Counted from the stretch's first letter, positions 17,590 to 27,761 are shown. The stretch: DNA of 64,000 nt from an uncultured Clostridia bacterium (GCA_944380885.1 CALWIZ010000005.1:1-64000); one strand, 5' to 3'. The notes: generated by a model from the letters alone, not told the origin. Made by a program: numbers and translations.

Positions 17590-18745
17590 AGAGAAAGACG
17601 CGAAATATATAGCAGATACATACGCAAGGTTTCCGGTGGTAATAAAAAGCGGCAAGGGTTCACTGCTTTACGGTGAGGACGGCAAGGAATATATCGACCT
17701 TGGAACCGGTATTGCCGTAAACACTTTCGGCGCGGCGGACAGCGAGTGGATAAACGCCGTAACCGCCCAGCTCGGAAAGCTCCAGCACAGCTCTAATCTT
17801 TATTATATCGAGCCGGACACGCTGCTTGCCGAAATGCTCTGCGAGAGAACCGGAATGAAAAAGGTTTTCTTTTCAAATTCCGGAGCTGAGGCGAATGAGT
17901 GCGCCATCAAGGCGGCGAGAAAATACGCCGCGGAGAAAAAAGGCGCCGAATATAATACAATAATCACCCTTAAAAACAGCTTTCACGGCAGAACTATAAC
18001 CACCCTTGCGGCAACAGGTCAGGATGAGTTTCATAATGACTTTCTGCCGCTGACGGCAGGGTTTGACTATGCCGAGGCAAACAATACAGAAGACCTTAAA
18101 GAAAAGGTCGCAGCTAATAAAACCGCCGCTATAATGTTTGAATGCGTTCAAGGCGAGGGTGGCGTACTTCCGCTTGAGCCGGATTTTGTAAAGGCTATTG
18201 CCGAAATCGCGGAGCGTGAGGATATACTGATGATAGCCGACGAGGTTCAGACCGGCAACGGCAGGACGGGTGAGCTTTACGCTTATATGAATTACGGAAT
18301 AACACCCGATATTGTCACGACCGCGAAAGGTCTCGGCGGCGGACTGCCGATTGGGGCTACCATGCTCGGAGAAAAGGTAAAGGACGTATTCACCCCAGGC
18401 ACCCACGGCTCCACATTCGGCGGAAATCCGGTCTGCTGCGCGGGAGCTGTAAATATTTTGAGCCGTATAACCGATGAGGTTTTAGAGGGTGTAAAGGAAA
18501 GGTCACGCTTTATAAAATCTGAGCTTGAAAATGCGCCCGGAGTAAAATCGGTTACCGGTATGGGACTTATGTTAGGCGTTGAAACCGAAAAGAACGCTTC
18601 GGAAATAATAAACGAATGTATGAATAACGGCGTGCTTGTAATAAAGGCTAAAAATAAAATCCGCCTGCTTCCGGCGCTAAATATACCTATGGAGCAGCTC
18701 GCAAAGGCGATCGCCGTATTCAAAAAAGCCTGCGGAGGAGAATGA
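17579..18745 (+). CDS. argD: Acetylornithine aminotransferase
   Basis: PLP-dependent class-III aminotransferase that converts N-acetylglutamate semialdehyde to N-acetylornithine. It has 388 residues with SFHGRT near 138, the PLP-phosphate contact region SNSGAEANE near 98-106, the [11 protein letters not shown] loop, and the Schiff-base Lys in TTAKGLGGG. It overlaps argB and argF (4-bp ATGA), so translation is coupled. It may also serve the succinyl-DAP step, as in some bacteria; not testable here. Confidence 0.96.
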   Translation: MNVKEKDAKYIADTYARFPVVIKSGKGSLLYGEDGKEYIDLGTGIAVNTFGAADSEWINAVTAQLGKLQHSSNLYYIEPDTLLAEMLCERTGMKKVFFSNSGAEANECAIKAARKYAAEKKGAEYNTIITLKNSFHGRTITTLAATGQDEFHNDFLPLTAGFDYAEANNTEDLKEKVAANKTAAIMFECVQGEGGVLPLEPDFVKAIAEIAEREDILMIADEVQTGNGRTGELYAYMNYGITPDIVTTAKGLGGGLPIGATMLGEKVKDVFTPGTHGSTFGGNPVCCAGAVNILSRITDEVLEGVKERSRFIKSELENAPGVKSVTGMGLMLGVETEKNASEIINECMNNGVLVIKAKNKIRLLPALNIPMEQLAKAIAVFKKACGGE

Positions 18746-19734
18746 AAATGGATTTCAGAGGAAAGAGCTTTTTAAAGCTGCTTGATTTTTCGGGCGAGGA
18801 GATAGCCTGTCTTTTGGACCTTGCGGCGGAGCTTAAATATAAAAAGAAAAACGGTATACCGCATAATATCTGTCAGGGCAAAAATATTGCTTTGATTTTT
18901 GAAAAGACAAGCACAAGGACACGCTGCAGCTTTGAAGTGGCGGCGCATGATCTCGGTATGGGGGTCACCTACCTTGACCCGACAGGCTCACAGATAGGCA
19001 AAAAGGAGAGCATAGCCGATACCGCGAGAGTATTAGGCAGAATGTTCGACGGTATCGAGTACCGCGGCTACGGTCAGGAGATAGTCGAGGAGCTTGCGAA
19101 GTACGCCGGAGTTCCTGTATGGAACGGACTTACTAATGAGTTTCACCCGACTCAGATATTAGCTGATTTCCTTACAATCAAGGAGCATTTCGGCTATCTT
19201 AAAGGAATAAACTTTGTCTATATGGGGGACGCCCGCTACAATATGGGCAATTCCCTTATGGTCGGCTGCGCCAAAATGGGACTTAATTTCACCGCCTGCG
19301 CTCCCGCAAAATACTTCCCCGATAAGGCGCTTGTGGAGACTTGTGAGGAAATCGCGAAGGTCACGGGCGCGACTGTAAAACTGTGCGAGGATCCTATGGA
19401 GGCAACCAAAAACGCCGACGTTATATATACCGATGTATGGGTATCGATGGGCGAACCGGCGGAGGTATGGGAAGAAAGAATTAAAGACCTTTCCCCCTAT
19501 CAGGTAAACAGCGAAATAATGAAGAACGCCGGAGAAAAGGCGGTATTCATGCACTGCCTGCCCGCCTTCCACGACCATAAAACAGCGATAGGTAAAGAAA
19601 TGGGCGAAAAATTCGGCAGGGACAGCTTTGAGGTAACCGACGAGGTGTTTGAGTCGCCGCAGTCGATAGTCTTTGACGAGGCGGAAAACCGTATGCACAC
19701 GATAAAGGCTGTAATGGCCGCGACACTGGGTTAA
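18742..19734 (+). CDS. argF: Ornithine carbamoyltransferase
   Basis: Forms citrulline from ornithine and carbamoyl phosphate. The 330-residue protein has the carbamoyl-phosphate motif STRTR (in [11 protein letters not shown]), HPTQ, and the ornithine-site HCLPA. SMG, another ornithine-loop signature, is in WVSMGEP. A biosynthetic role is indicated by context. The ATG at 18742 overlaps argD; an alternative ATG lies two codons on. Confidence 0.97.
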   Translation: MKMDFRGKSFLKLLDFSGEEIACLLDLAAELKYKKKNGIPHNICQGKNIALIFEKTSTRTRCSFEVAAHDLGMGVTYLDPTGSQIGKKESIADTARVLGRMFDGIEYRGYGQEIVEELAKYAGVPVWNGLTNEFHPTQILADFLTIKEHFGYLKGINFVYMGDARYNMGNSLMVGCAKMGLNFTACAPAKYFPDKALVETCEEIAKVTGATVKLCEDPMEATKNADVIYTDVWVSMGEPAEVWEERIKDLSPYQVNSEIMKNAGEKAVFMHCLPAFHDHKTAIGKEMGEKFGRDSFEVTDEVFESPQSIVFDEAENRMHTIKAVMAATLG

Positions 19735-19738
19735 AGAT

Positions 19739-20797
19739 ATGGACAAAAAAGCGTATTTGGTATTAGAGGACGGAACGGTTTTTGAAGGCTGCGCCTTCGG
19801 TGCCGTAAAGGAATCGGTGGGGGAGCTTGTTTTCACCACCGGAATGTGCGGATATATAGAAACTCTGACTGATGAAAGCTATTTCGGTCAGATTGTGCTG
19901 CAAACCTTTCCGATGATAGGAAATTACGGTATAATTCCGCAGGATTTTGAGGGCGAATGCTCTGTAAAGGGATATGTAGTCAGGGAAAAGTGCGACAATC
20001 CCTCAAACTTTCGCTGCGAGGAAACGCTTGACGAGTTTCTGAAAGAAAAGGACGTTCCTGGAATTTACGGAATAGATACAAGGGCGGTAACCAAAATAAT
20101 CCGTGAGCACGGCGTTATGAACGCTGTTATCTGCTATAAAGTTCCGGAAGACCTTTCGGACGTTAAAAATTACAGAATAGAAAACGCCGTAAGAAGCGTT
20201 ACAACCGATAAAAAGCAGGTTTACCCCGCCGAAAACGGTAAATTCAATGTTGCGCTTCTGGATTACGGCGCAAAAAGAAACATAATAAGGGAGCTTGTAA
20301 AGCGGGGCTGCACGGTCACGGTTTATCCGGCGTGCACCACGGCGGAGGAGATTCTTGCCGTCTCGCCGGACGGTGTAATGCTTTCAAACGGACCGGGCGA
20401 CCCGGCTGAAAACATCGAAGAAATAAACGAGCTTAAAAAGCTCGCAGGACGGCTGCCGATGTTCGGCATATGCCTCGGTCATCAGCTGCTTGCGCTGGCG
20501 CTGGGAGCTAAAACCGAGAAGCTCAAATACGGCCACAGGGGAGCCAATCAGCCGGCGAGAGAGACCGGCGGCGACAGGACGTATATAACAAGCCAGAACC
20601 ACGGCTACGCGGTAGTGTCGGACAGTGTTAGCAGGGGAACTGTAAGCTATGTAAACGCGAACGACGGTACCTGCGAGGGCATAGACTATCCGGATTTAAA
20701 GGCTTTTTCGGTGCAGTTTCACCCGGAGGCCTGCTCAGGCCCGCACGACACAGCCTTTTTGTTTGACCGCTTTATAAGACTTATGGAGGAAAAATAA
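19739..20797 (+). CDS. carA: Carbamoyl-phosphate synthase small subunit
   Basis: Glutaminase subunit supplying ammonia to CarB. The 352-residue protein has the N-terminal CPSase small-chain domain and a C-terminal class-I glutamine amidotransferase domain with the nucleophile Cys in FGICLGHQLLA and the His/Glu pair in FHPEA. The stop is immediately followed by the carB start. The position after argF ties it to arginine synthesis, though carbamoyl phosphate also feeds pyrimidines. Confidence 0.98.
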   Translation: MDKKAYLVLEDGTVFEGCAFGAVKESVGELVFTTGMCGYIETLTDESYFGQIVLQTFPMIGNYGIIPQDFEGECSVKGYVVREKCDNPSNFRCEETLDEFLKEKDVPGIYGIDTRAVTKIIREHGVMNAVICYKVPEDLSDVKNYRIENAVRSVTTDKKQVYPAENGKFNVALLDYGAKRNIIRELVKRGCTVTVYPACTTAEEILAVSPDGVMLSNGPGDPAENIEEINELKKLAGRLPMFGICLGHQLLALALGAKTEKLKYGHRGANQPARETGGDRTYITSQNHGYAVVSDSVSRGTVSYVNANDGTCEGIDYPDLKAFSVQFHPEACSGPHDTAFLFDRFIRLMEEK

Positions 20798-23700
20798 ATG
20801 CCGTTTGATAAATCGATAAGAAAGGTAATGGTGATAGGCTCTGGACCTATCGTTATAGGTCAGGCGGCGGAGTTTGACTATGCCGGCGCGCAGGCGTGCC
20901 GCGTGCTTAAAGCGGCAGGGGTCAATGTGGTTCTTGTAAACTCAAACCCAGCCACAATTATGACCGACAAGGCGCTTGCCGACGAGATATATCTTGAGCC
21001 GCTTACCGAGGAAACGGTAAAACGCATAATTTTAAAGGAAAAGCCGGATAGTCTGCTTGCCGGCCTTGGCGGTCAGACCGGGCTTACAATAGCCATGCAG
21101 CTTGATAAGGACGGTTTTCTGCGTGAAAACGGCGTGAGGCTTATAGGCACCAACGCCGAGGCGATAGACAAAGCGGAGGACAGGCAGCTTTTTAAAGACA
21201 CAATGGCGGAAATAGGCGAGCCGACAATACCGTCCGACATAGCGAATGACATTGATACCGCGCTAAGAGTGGCGGCAAAAATCGGGTACCCGGTAATAGT
21301 CCGTCCGGCGTTTACCTTAGGCGGTGCCGGCGGCGGCGTCGCATACAGCGAGGAAGAGCTTAAAATAATCGCCAAAACGGGACTTGACGCGTCTCCGATA
21401 ACACAGATACTTGTCGAGAAATATATTTTCGGCTGGAAAGAAATAGAGTTTGAAACCATGCGCGACTACGCCGGCAATGTAATAGCCGTGTGCAGTATGG
21501 AAAACTTTGACCCGGTCGGCGTGCATACGGGGGACAGTATAGTTGTCGCTCCGGCGCTCACTCTCTCCGATAAGGAATACCAGATGTTGAGGAGCGCCGC
21601 GCTCAATATTATCTCGGCGCTCGGTATAGTCGGCGGCTGCAACTGCCAGTTTGCCCTTAATCCCGACAGCTTTGAGTATGCCGTAATAGAGGTCAATCCG
21701 AGGGTCTCTCGTTCGTCGGCGCTCGCATCAAAGGCGACCGGCTATCCTATTGCCAAGATAACCACTAAAATCGCTCTCGGTTACAGGCTTGACGAGATTA
21801 CAAACGATATCACCGGCAAGACCTGCGCCTGCTTTGAACCGGCGCTTGACTATGTGGTGGTAAAGCTGCCGAAATGGCCGTTTGATAAATTCGCGGGAGC
21901 CTCAAGAAAGCTCGGCACACAGATGAAAGCCACCGGAGAGGTTATGGCGATAGGCGTCAGCTTTGAAGATGCTATAATGAAAGCGATAAGGGGAGCGGAA
22001 ATATCGCTTGATACTCTTAACGCCGCCCCGATTTCAGACGAGGATATAATAAAGCGGTTGGGGAATACCGATGACCGCCGCCTTTTCACGGTTTTCGAGG
22101 CGCTTAAAAAAGGCGTTTCGGTCGATGAGATTTTTAAAATAACCCGTATTGACCGGTTTTTCCTTTATAAGCTCTTGAATCTTGTGAATTACGAAAAGGA
22201 AATTGAGAACGGAATAACCGACGAATTGTATTTAAAGGGCAAAAAGTTAGGGTATACCGATACGGCGCTTAAAAGACTTTCCGGTGCGGAAAGCCTGCCC
22301 CGACTGGACGCGTCATATAAAATGGTCGATACCTGCGGCGCCGAGTTTGACGCGGTAACGCCCTACTTTTATTCTACCTACGGCGGCGAGTGCGAGGCGC
22401 GTTCCTTTAAGCGCTCAGGCAAGCCGGTTATTATAGTTTTAGGCTCAGGACCTATAAGAATAGGGCAGGGAATAGAGTTTGACTATTCCTCGGTTCACTG
22501 CGTCTGGACGCTCAAGGAAAGCGGATATGATGTTGTTATTATAAACAACAACCCTGAAACGGTATCTACCGATTACGATACCGCCGACAGGCTGTATTTC
22601 GAGCCGCTGACGCCTGAAGACGTAATGAATATAATAAAGGTCGAAAAGCCGGTAGGTGTTGTTGTGGCGTTCGGCGGCCAGACCGCCATTAAGCTCACAA
22701 AATTCCTTGACGATAACGGCATAAAAATACTCGGCACATCAGCTGAGGGAATCGATATAGCCGAGGACCGCGAGAGATTTGATGAGCTGCTTGAGAAATT
22801 CGGTATAAAGCGCCCGAAGGGATTCGGCGTGAACACGCTTGAAGAGGCGCTTGAAGCGTCGCAGAAACTTGGATTTCCGGTGCTGCTGCGTCCGTCCTAT
22901 GTAATAGGCGGACAGAATATGAAGATTGTCCACAACGAGGACGAAGTGCGTGTCTATATGGAGCGCATATTAGCGCAGGGAATAGACAATCCCGTGCTTG
23001 TGGATAAGTATATGGCTGGCAAGGAGCTTGAGGTGGACGTTATTTCCGACGGAACCGATGTGCTTATTCCAGGGGTTATGCAGCATATTGAGCGGGCGGG
23101 AGTACACTCGGGCGACTCGATAGCGGTCTATCCTCCGTACAGCATTAACGATAAAATGATGCAGAGGATTACCGACTGCTCCGAAAAGCTGGCGCTGGCG
23201 CTCGGTACAAAGGGTCTTGTAAATATCCAGTACCTTATCTATAATAATGAGCTTTATGTTATAGAGGTAAACCCACGCGCGTCAAGAACAGTGCCCTATA
23301 TAAGCAAGGTCACCGATGTCCCGATGGTGGATATAGCCGCAAAGGTAATGACCGGCAGCACATTAAAGGAGCTTGGCTGCGGTACGGGACTTCATAAAGT
23401 TCCACCGTATTACGCGGTAAAGGTTCCTGTCTTCTCGTTTGAGAAGCTGACCGATGTCAATTCCTATCTGGGACCCGAAATGAAATCAACCGGCGAGGTG
23501 CTCGGAATTGGCAAAACGCTTGAGGAAGCGCTTTTTAAGGGTCTTACCTCGGCGGGAATGATGCTGAAATCATCGTTTGCCCAGAAAAATGTAGGCGTGC
23601 TTGTAAGCGTTGATACACACGACCAGCTTGAGGTGGTATCGCTTGCCAAAAAGCTCGACGATTTAGGCTTTAAGCTGTTTGCCACAAAGGAAACGGCGCA

Positions 23701-24829
23701 GTCGATAGCAGGACTCGGTATCAGCGTTACCGAGATAGCCGGAATAAAAGAAAGCGACAACGCGTTTAAGCTGCTTGAAAACGGCGATATAAGCTATATA
23801 ATCTATACCGGCGCACTTATGGACTCAACGGTTGACGATTATATCGCTTTGCACAGACGCGCGCTCCAGCTTTCAATTCCGTGTCTTACTTCACTTGACA
23901 CGGCGAACGCCCTTGCCGATATAATAGCCAGCCGCTACAATCAGCAGAACACCGAGCTTGTCAATATCAACAATATGCGCAAAGAGCGCAGAACGCTTGA
24001 GTTCTCAAAAATGCAGGCTACCGGAGATGACTATATTTTCATTGAGAATTTCTCAAACAGCATAACCTGCCCTGAATCACTATGTATAAGCCTTTGCGAC
24101 CGTCACAAGGGAATAGGCGGTTTCGGAATAGTACTTATTGAAAATTCATCGGTTGCCAACGCTAAAATGCGGATATACAACCGTGACGGTTCCGAGGGCA
24201 AAATGGCGGGCAACTGCATACGCTGTACAGCTAAATATCTTTACGATAACGGCTTTGTCGCCGGAGATACAGTAACGATAGAGACGGCGAGCGGCGTAAA
24301 GGAACTTAAAATCTACACGTCTGACAGCAAAGTAACGCTTGCGTCGGTCGATATGGGAAAGGCGTCGCTTGACGCTAAAACCCTGCCTACTACGATAGAT
24401 GAAAAACAGCTTGTAGATTATCCTGCCGAAATAGGCGGTAAACAGTACAATATCACCTGCGTTAATGTAGGTAATCCTCATTGCGTGGTTTTCTGTGACA
24501 ATGTGGACGCGGTGGATATCGAAAAAATCGGTCCGCAGTTTGAAAACGCGCCGATTTTCCCCGAAAGGATAAACACCGAGTTTATAAGGGTGGTAAATCC
24601 CAACACTATTAAGATGAGGGTTTACGAGCGCGGAAACGGAGAAACTTCCGCCTGCGGAACCGGTGCCTGCGCCGCCGTTGTCGCGGCGTGCGTGAACGGA
24701 AAATGCAATAAGGGCGAGGATATAACCGTCAAGGTAAAGGGCGGCGACCTCACTGTAAACTATACCGATGAACGGATAATACTTACAGGTGACGCAGTGC
24801 TTGTCTTTGAGGGCAGAACCGAATACTGA
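20798..24829 (+). CDS. carB: Carbamoyl-phosphate synthase large subunit fused to a diaminopimelate epimerase domain
   Basis: A single uninterrupted frame of 1343 residues. Residues 1 to about 1055 are a full CarB: two ATP-grasp halves (VMVIGSGPIVIGQAAEFDY at the start and its duplicate VLGSGPIRIGQGIEFDY near 545), an oligomerisation region, and an MGS-like allosteric domain from about 930. From about residue 1060 (Met encoded at 23975, no good ribosome site) begins a DapF-like domain of about 284 residues with KMQATGDDYIFIE, NRDGSEGKM, VGNPHCV and GNGETSACGTGAC. The second catalytic Cys is present (1286), but the first, expected in CGNGIR, is Ala1137 in the motif AGNCIRC, with Cys at 1140. 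MurE in this window looks meso-DAP-specific, so the cell needs an epimerase or dehydrogenase. Whether this domain is active is open. Confidence 0.93.
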   Translation: MPFDKSIRKVMVIGSGPIVIGQAAEFDYAGAQACRVLKAAGVNVVLVNSNPATIMTDKALADEIYLEPLTEETVKRIILKEKPDSLLAGLGGQTGLTIAMQLDKDGFLRENGVRLIGTNAEAIDKAEDRQLFKDTMAEIGEPTIPSDIANDIDTALRVAAKIGYPVIVRPAFTLGGAGGGVAYSEEELKIIAKTGLDASPITQILVEKYIFGWKEIEFETMRDYAGNVIAVCSMENFDPVGVHTGDSIVVAPALTLSDKEYQMLRSAALNIISALGIVGGCNCQFALNPDSFEYAVIEVNPRVSRSSALASKATGYPIAKITTKIALGYRLDEITNDITGKTCACFEPALDYVVVKLPKWPFDKFAGASRKLGTQMKATGEVMAIGVSFEDAIMKAIRGAEISLDTLNAAPISDEDIIKRLGNTDDRRLFTVFEALKKGVSVDEIFKITRIDRFFLYKLLNLVNYEKEIENGITDELYLKGKKLGYTDTALKRLSGAESLPRLDASYKMVDTCGAEFDAVTPYFYSTYGGECEARSFKRSGKPVIIVLGSGPIRIGQGIEFDYSSVHCVWTLKESGYDVVIINNNPETVSTDYDTADRLYFEPLTPEDVMNIIKVEKPVGVVVAFGGQTAIKLTKFLDDNGIKILGTSAEGIDIAEDRERFDELLEKFGIKRPKGFGVNTLEEALEASQKLGFPVLLRPSYVIGGQNMKIVHNEDEVRVYMERILAQGIDNPVLVDKYMAGKELEVDVISDGTDVLIPGVMQHIERAGVHSGDSIAVYPPYSINDKMMQRITDCSEKLALALGTKGLVNIQYLIYNNELYVIEVNPRASRTVPYISKVTDVPMVDIAAKVMTGSTLKELGCGTGLHKVPPYYAVKVPVFSFEKLTDVNSYLGPEMKSTGEVLGIGKTLEEALFKGLTSAGMMLKSSFAQKNVGVLVSVDTHDQLEVVSLAKKLDDLGFKLFATKETAQSIAGLGISVTEIAGIKESDNAFKLLENGDISYIIYTGALMDSTVDDYIALHRRALQLSIPCLTSLDTANALADIIASRYNQQNTELVNINNMRKERRTLEFSKMQATGDDYIFIENFSNSITCPESLCISLCDRHKGIGGFGIVLIENSSVANAKMRIYNRDGSEGKMAGNCIRCTAKYLYDNGFVAGDTVTIETASGVKELKIYTSDSKVTLASVDMGKASLDAKTLPTTIDEKQLVDYPAEIGGKQYNITCVNVGNPHCVVFCDNVDAVDIEKIGPQFENAPIFPERINTEFIRVVNPNTIKMRVYERGNGETSACGTGACAAVVAACVNGKCNKGEDITVKVKGGDLTVNYTDERIILTGDAVLVFEGRTEY

Positions 24830-24833
24830 TATT

Positions 24834-24882
24834 AAAAAAGCTGTCTTACGAAACAAAATCCGTAAGACAGCTTTTTTGTACC
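24834..24882. terminator. Bidirectional terminator between carB and aroK
   Basis: A perfect 17-bp inverted repeat (24834-24850 with 24861-24877) begins with six A and ends with six T, so it works for the plus-strand arginine operon and the minus-strand aroK operon. Confidence 0.93.
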
Positions 24883-24894
24883 TTAAGAAAAGTT

Positions 24895-25398
24895 TTAAAA
24901 GGCAGACTGAATTTTTTCAAGGATATTTTCAACCGTTTCTTCCGTTGAGGAGCAGGAGACGGTTATATCTGCATACTTCCTGTAAAGGGGAAGACGCTCG
25001 GCATAAATGCTATCAAGCGATTCACCGGGGTGCATTACAATGCCGCGGGTGGTTATATTGTCTATCCTGCGTTTCACTTCACAAAGCGGCACATCAAGCC
25101 AAACGGCAACGCCCGTGCGTTTAAGGTTCTGCATCGCGGCTTGCGAATATACGGCGCTGCCTCCGGTGGCTATAACGCTGTTTTCAACCGAGAGCAAAGA
25201 GAGCACATCACTCTCGGTTTCGAGAAATTTCTCAATACCGTCATTATTTATTATATCCTGTAATTTTCTGCCGGTTTTCTGTTGAATAATAAGGTCGGTA
25301 TCGCAGAACTGAAGCCCGGCGGCTTTCGCGAGAATGACCCCGACAGTGCTTTTTCCTGCGCCCGGCATACCGATAAGTACAATATTGCTTTTTTTCAT
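24895..25398 (-). CDS. aroK: Shikimate kinase
   Basis: Phosphorylates shikimate in chorismate synthesis. The 167-residue protein has the P-loop GMPGAGKST at about 9-17, the shikimate-binding DTD and GGS motifs (FCDTDLII, IATGGSAV), and a C-terminal Arg-containing lid (RRIDNITTRGIVM). No clear ribosome site is visible. The ATG lies 4 bp after the upstream stop, so translation probably re-initiates. Other aro genes are not adjacent. Confidence 0.95.
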   Translation of the reverse strand: MKKSNIVLIGMPGAGKSTVGVILAKAAGLQFCDTDLIIQQKTGRKLQDIINNDGIEKFLETESDVLSLLSVENSVIATGGSAVYSQAAMQNLKRTGVAVWLDVPLCEVKRRIDNITTRGIVMHPGESLDSIYAERLPLYRKYADITVSCSSTEETVENILEKIQSAF

Positions 25399-25401
25399 AA
25401 A

Positions 25402-26757
25402 TCAGTTTTTAAGACTCTGGAGCGGAGCCGGTATTCTGCCCGCACGGTCGATAAATCTCTTGGGGCTTTTGGTAAGGTTGACCTTCATAATCGGGCCAGA
25501 GCCTAAAAGCCCGCCGAACTGAAGCTCTTCGCCCGCCTTTTTGCCTATTGCCGGTATAACACGGACGGCGGTTGTTTTTGAATTAACCATGCCTATCGCG
25601 GCTTCATCGGCAATTATTGCAGAAATTACTTCGGCTGGTGTTTCACCCGGAATTGCTATCATATCAAGACCGACAGAGCATACCGCCGTCATAGCCTCTA
25701 ACTTTTCAAGCAGCAGGTCGCCGGAACGCGCCGCGTCTATCATTCCCGCGTCCTCAGTCACCGGTATAAATGCGCCTGAAAGACCGCCGACAGAGGAAGA
25801 AGCCATTACGCCGCCTTTTTTCACCGCGTCGTTAAGCAGCGCCAATGCCGCTGTGGTGCCGTGTATTCCGCAGGTCTCAAGACCCATTTCCTCAAGGATA
25901 TGAGCTACCGAGTCGCCTACGGCAGGTGTCGGCGCGAGGGAAAGGTCAACAATTCCGAACGGAACTCCGAGCCTTGCGGACGCTTCGGTACCGACAAGCT
26001 GACCCATACGGGTAATCTTAAAGGCAGTGCGTTTTATAGTTTCGGCAACTTTTCCGAGGTCGCCGTCAGGACATTTTTTAAGAGCTGCCTGAACAACACC
26101 GGGACCTGATACGCCGACGTGTATCACACAGTCAGGCTCACCTATGCCGTGAAAGGCTCCCGCCATAAACGGATTGTCTTCCACCGCGTTGCAGAATACA
26201 ACAAGCTTTGCGCAGCCTATGCAGTCGCGGTCGGCGGTTATTTCGGCGGTCTGCCTTACGATTTTGCCCATCAGCTTTACCGCGTCCATATTTATGCCCG
26301 ACTTGGTCGAGCCGATATTTACTGAAGAGCAGATATTTTCGGTTACGGACAGAGCCTCCGGAATAGAGCGTATCAGCGCTTCGTCACCGGCTGAAAAGCC
26401 CTTATGAACAAGCGCGGAATACCCGCCTATAAAGTTTACTCCGGTGGTGTCTGCCGCTTTCTGGAGCGCCTTGGCGTAAAGCACGGGGTCTCCGCCGGAA
26501 GCGGCAAGCAGCGCTATCGGGGTGACCGAAATGCGCTTGTTGATTATCGGAATACCGTATTCGCGCTCTATGTCCTCGCCGGTTTTTACCAGATTTTCGG
26601 CTTTGCGCGTAATTTTGTCATAAACCTTTTCGCAGGAACGCTTTATATCCGGATCGGCGCAGTCAAGCAGGGAAATACCCATTGTTATGGTTCGGATATC
26701 AAGGTTTTCCTCGGAGATCATATTTATGGTCTCCATTATGTCGTTCAAATTTATCAT
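25402..26757 (-). CDS. UPF0210 / PFL-family protein
   Basis: A 451-residue member of the UPF0210 (DUF711) family, recognisable by the N-terminal [17 protein letters not shown] and the long conserved [11 protein letters not shown] region. Family members have a glycyl-radical-like fold in structural comparisons but no proven activity. It is regularly encoded with the small ACT-domain protein found directly upstream here, implying a shared pathway with amino-acid sensing. The ribosome site AAAGGGGA precedes the ATG. Confidence 0.9.
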   Translation of the reverse strand: MINLNDIMETINMISEENLDIRTITMGISLLDCADPDIKRSCEKVYDKITRKAENLVKTGEDIEREYGIPIINKRISVTPIALLAASGGDPVLYAKALQKAADTTGVNFIGGYSALVHKGFSAGDEALIRSIPEALSVTENICSSVNIGSTKSGINMDAVKLMGKIVRQTAEITADRDCIGCAKLVVFCNAVEDNPFMAGAFHGIGEPDCVIHVGVSGPGVVQAALKKCPDGDLGKVAETIKRTAFKITRMGQLVGTEASARLGVPFGIVDLSLAPTPAVGDSVAHILEEMGLETCGIHGTTAALALLNDAVKKGGVMASSSVGGLSGAFIPVTEDAGMIDAARSGDLLLEKLEAMTAVCSVGLDMIAIPGETPAEVISAIIADEAAIGMVNSKTTAVRVIPAIGKKAGEELQFGGLLGSGPIMKVNLTKSPKRFIDRAGRIPAPLQSLKN

Positions 26758-26768
26758 ATGTATCCCCT

Positions 26769-27038
26769 TTATATGCGGTGCATTGAATTGAATATGTCCT
26801 CGTGCATGACACGGATATCAAGCCCCTTATCAGGGTCTATCGCCTTCATTTTATCCGAAAACTCGGCAAATGAGCAATTAAGTCCGCTTATTTCCGTAAG
26901 CATTACCATAACGAACATATCCTGAAGAACCGATTGGGTTATATCGACTATGTTCGCGTTGGACTCGGCGCAGACGGCGCTTACCTTGGCTATTATTCCT
27001 ACGGCATCCTTGCCGATAACCGATATTACTGTTTTCAT
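26769..27038 (-). CDS. ACT domain protein (UPF0237 type)
   Basis: An 89-residue single ACT domain: strand [22 protein letters not shown] with the ligand-loop Gly, then [12 protein letters not shown] and MVMLTEI. Single ACT proteins of this type bind an amino acid and regulate a partner, here probably the UPF0210 protein encoded 11 bp downstream. The ATG at 27038 has GAGGGTGG and a promoter at 27069-27097. Confidence 0.92.
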   Translation of the reverse strand: MKTVISVIGKDAVGIIAKVSAVCAESNANIVDITQSVLQDMFVMVMLTEISGLNCSFAEFSDKMKAIDPDKGLDIRVMHEDIFNSMHRI

Positions 27039-27068
27039 TATTTTACCACCCTCAGAAAATTTGTTTTA

Positions 27069-27097
27069 ATTTTAACACAGTTTAAAGGCAATATCAA
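27069..27097 (-). promoter_or_regulatory. Promoter of the ACT-UPF0210-aroK operon
   Basis: On the minus strand TTGATA (27097-27092) and TAAAAT (27074-27069) are separated by 17 bp. Confidence 0.7.
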
Positions 27098-27130
27098 TTA
27101 TAAACTTTAATTTTTTGTCTTAACAGCGGC

Positions 27131-27159
27131 TTGACATAGTTTTTTTATGATGATATTAT
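27131..27159 (+). promoter_or_regulatory. Promoter of the hydrolase remnant
   Basis: TTGACA (27131-27136) and TATTAT (27154-27159) are separated by 17 bp and stand just upstream of a GAAAGGAATG translation start. Confidence 0.75.
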
Positions 27160-27172
27160 ATTTCCGAAAGGA

Positions 27173-27595
27173 ATGATGCTTGTGATATACAGCGAAAACA
27201 GGTTTGACTCCGCAAACCGCAGCGGCGAATATCTCAAATATGTAAAATATGAGCCGGAAAATAAGACGGAAGATAAGCTGCCGCTTTTTATTTATGTACA
27301 CGGAGCCGGAGGAAGAGGAGACGACCTCTCGGTTATTAAAACTGTTGCGCCTATGAGCGTTATCGCCGCGGGACGTGAGGTAAATGCCGTCTGCGTTGCT
27401 CCTCAGTGCCACGCGGATACATGGTTCGAGCTTTTTGATGTTCTGCTGGAATTTATAGATAATATGCGCTGCGGCGAAAATATAGACCAAAGCCGTGTTT
27501 ACATATCGGGCGCAAGCGACCACGGCTCTTGGGTTCCCGCGTTTGAGAGCGAGGAGCTTTGGACATGGATTTTTGAGCAGCGCAGAGAAGACTGA
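27173..27595 (+). pseudogene. Alpha/beta hydrolase (esterase/PHB-depolymerase-like) with internal deletion
   Basis: The 140-residue frame aligns in my reading with both ends of a prolyl-oligopeptidase/PHB-depolymerase-like esterase. The N-terminal half has the oxyanion region YVHGAGGRGDD and reaches SRVYISG, which in intact proteins runs straight into the GxSxGG nucleophile elbow. Here it jumps to ASDHGSWVPAF...WTWIFEQ, the family's C-terminal end around the catalytic His. About 80-100 residues with the catalytic Ser and Asp are missing, in frame. Promoter, ribosome site and terminator remain, so a stable but inactive product is possible. Confidence 0.7.
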
Positions 27596-27613
27596 TATTT
27601 TTGATATACAGTG

Positions 27614-27640
27614 CGGGCGGTTTTTTACCGCCCGATTATT
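27614..27640 (+). terminator. Terminator after the hydrolase remnant
   Basis: The stem CGGGCGG/CCGCCCG with a seven-base loop (six T and one A) is followed by ATTATTTTG. It lies 19 bp after the stop. Confidence 0.7.
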
Positions 27641-27716
27641 TTGTAATATAGCTAATAGACAATATTTCACGTTAAAGTTATTTATGCTTGTGCAATTTAT
27701 CCATTTACAATAAAAA

Positions 27717-27732
27717 ACACAATATATTGTGT
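27717..27732. promoter_or_regulatory. Perfect 16-bp palindrome upstream of the pfl promoter
   Basis: ACACAATATATTGTGT is fully self-complementary and centred about 72 bp before the predicted pflB transcription start, a position suited to an activator. The half-sites (CACAA...TTGTG) are in the opposite order to Rex operators. The protein is unknown; a Crp/Fnr member is encoded at 39589. Confidence 0.4.
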
Positions 27733-27761
27733 AGACAAATCAAAAATATTCAAATATTTAG

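Noticed and set aside
19159..19839. Minus-strand ORF opposite argF
   Set aside because: Antisense shadow of a gene with all catalytic motifs; no ribosome site or recognisable protein.
24146..24856. Long minus-strand ORF (236 residues) opposite the DapF-like domain
   Set aside because: It is a shadow of the well-supported plus-strand frame, has no start signal, and crosses the terminator.
27717..27732. Rex operator at pflB
   Set aside because: The half-sites are CACAA...TTGTG, the reverse order of the Rex pattern TTGTG...CACAA.
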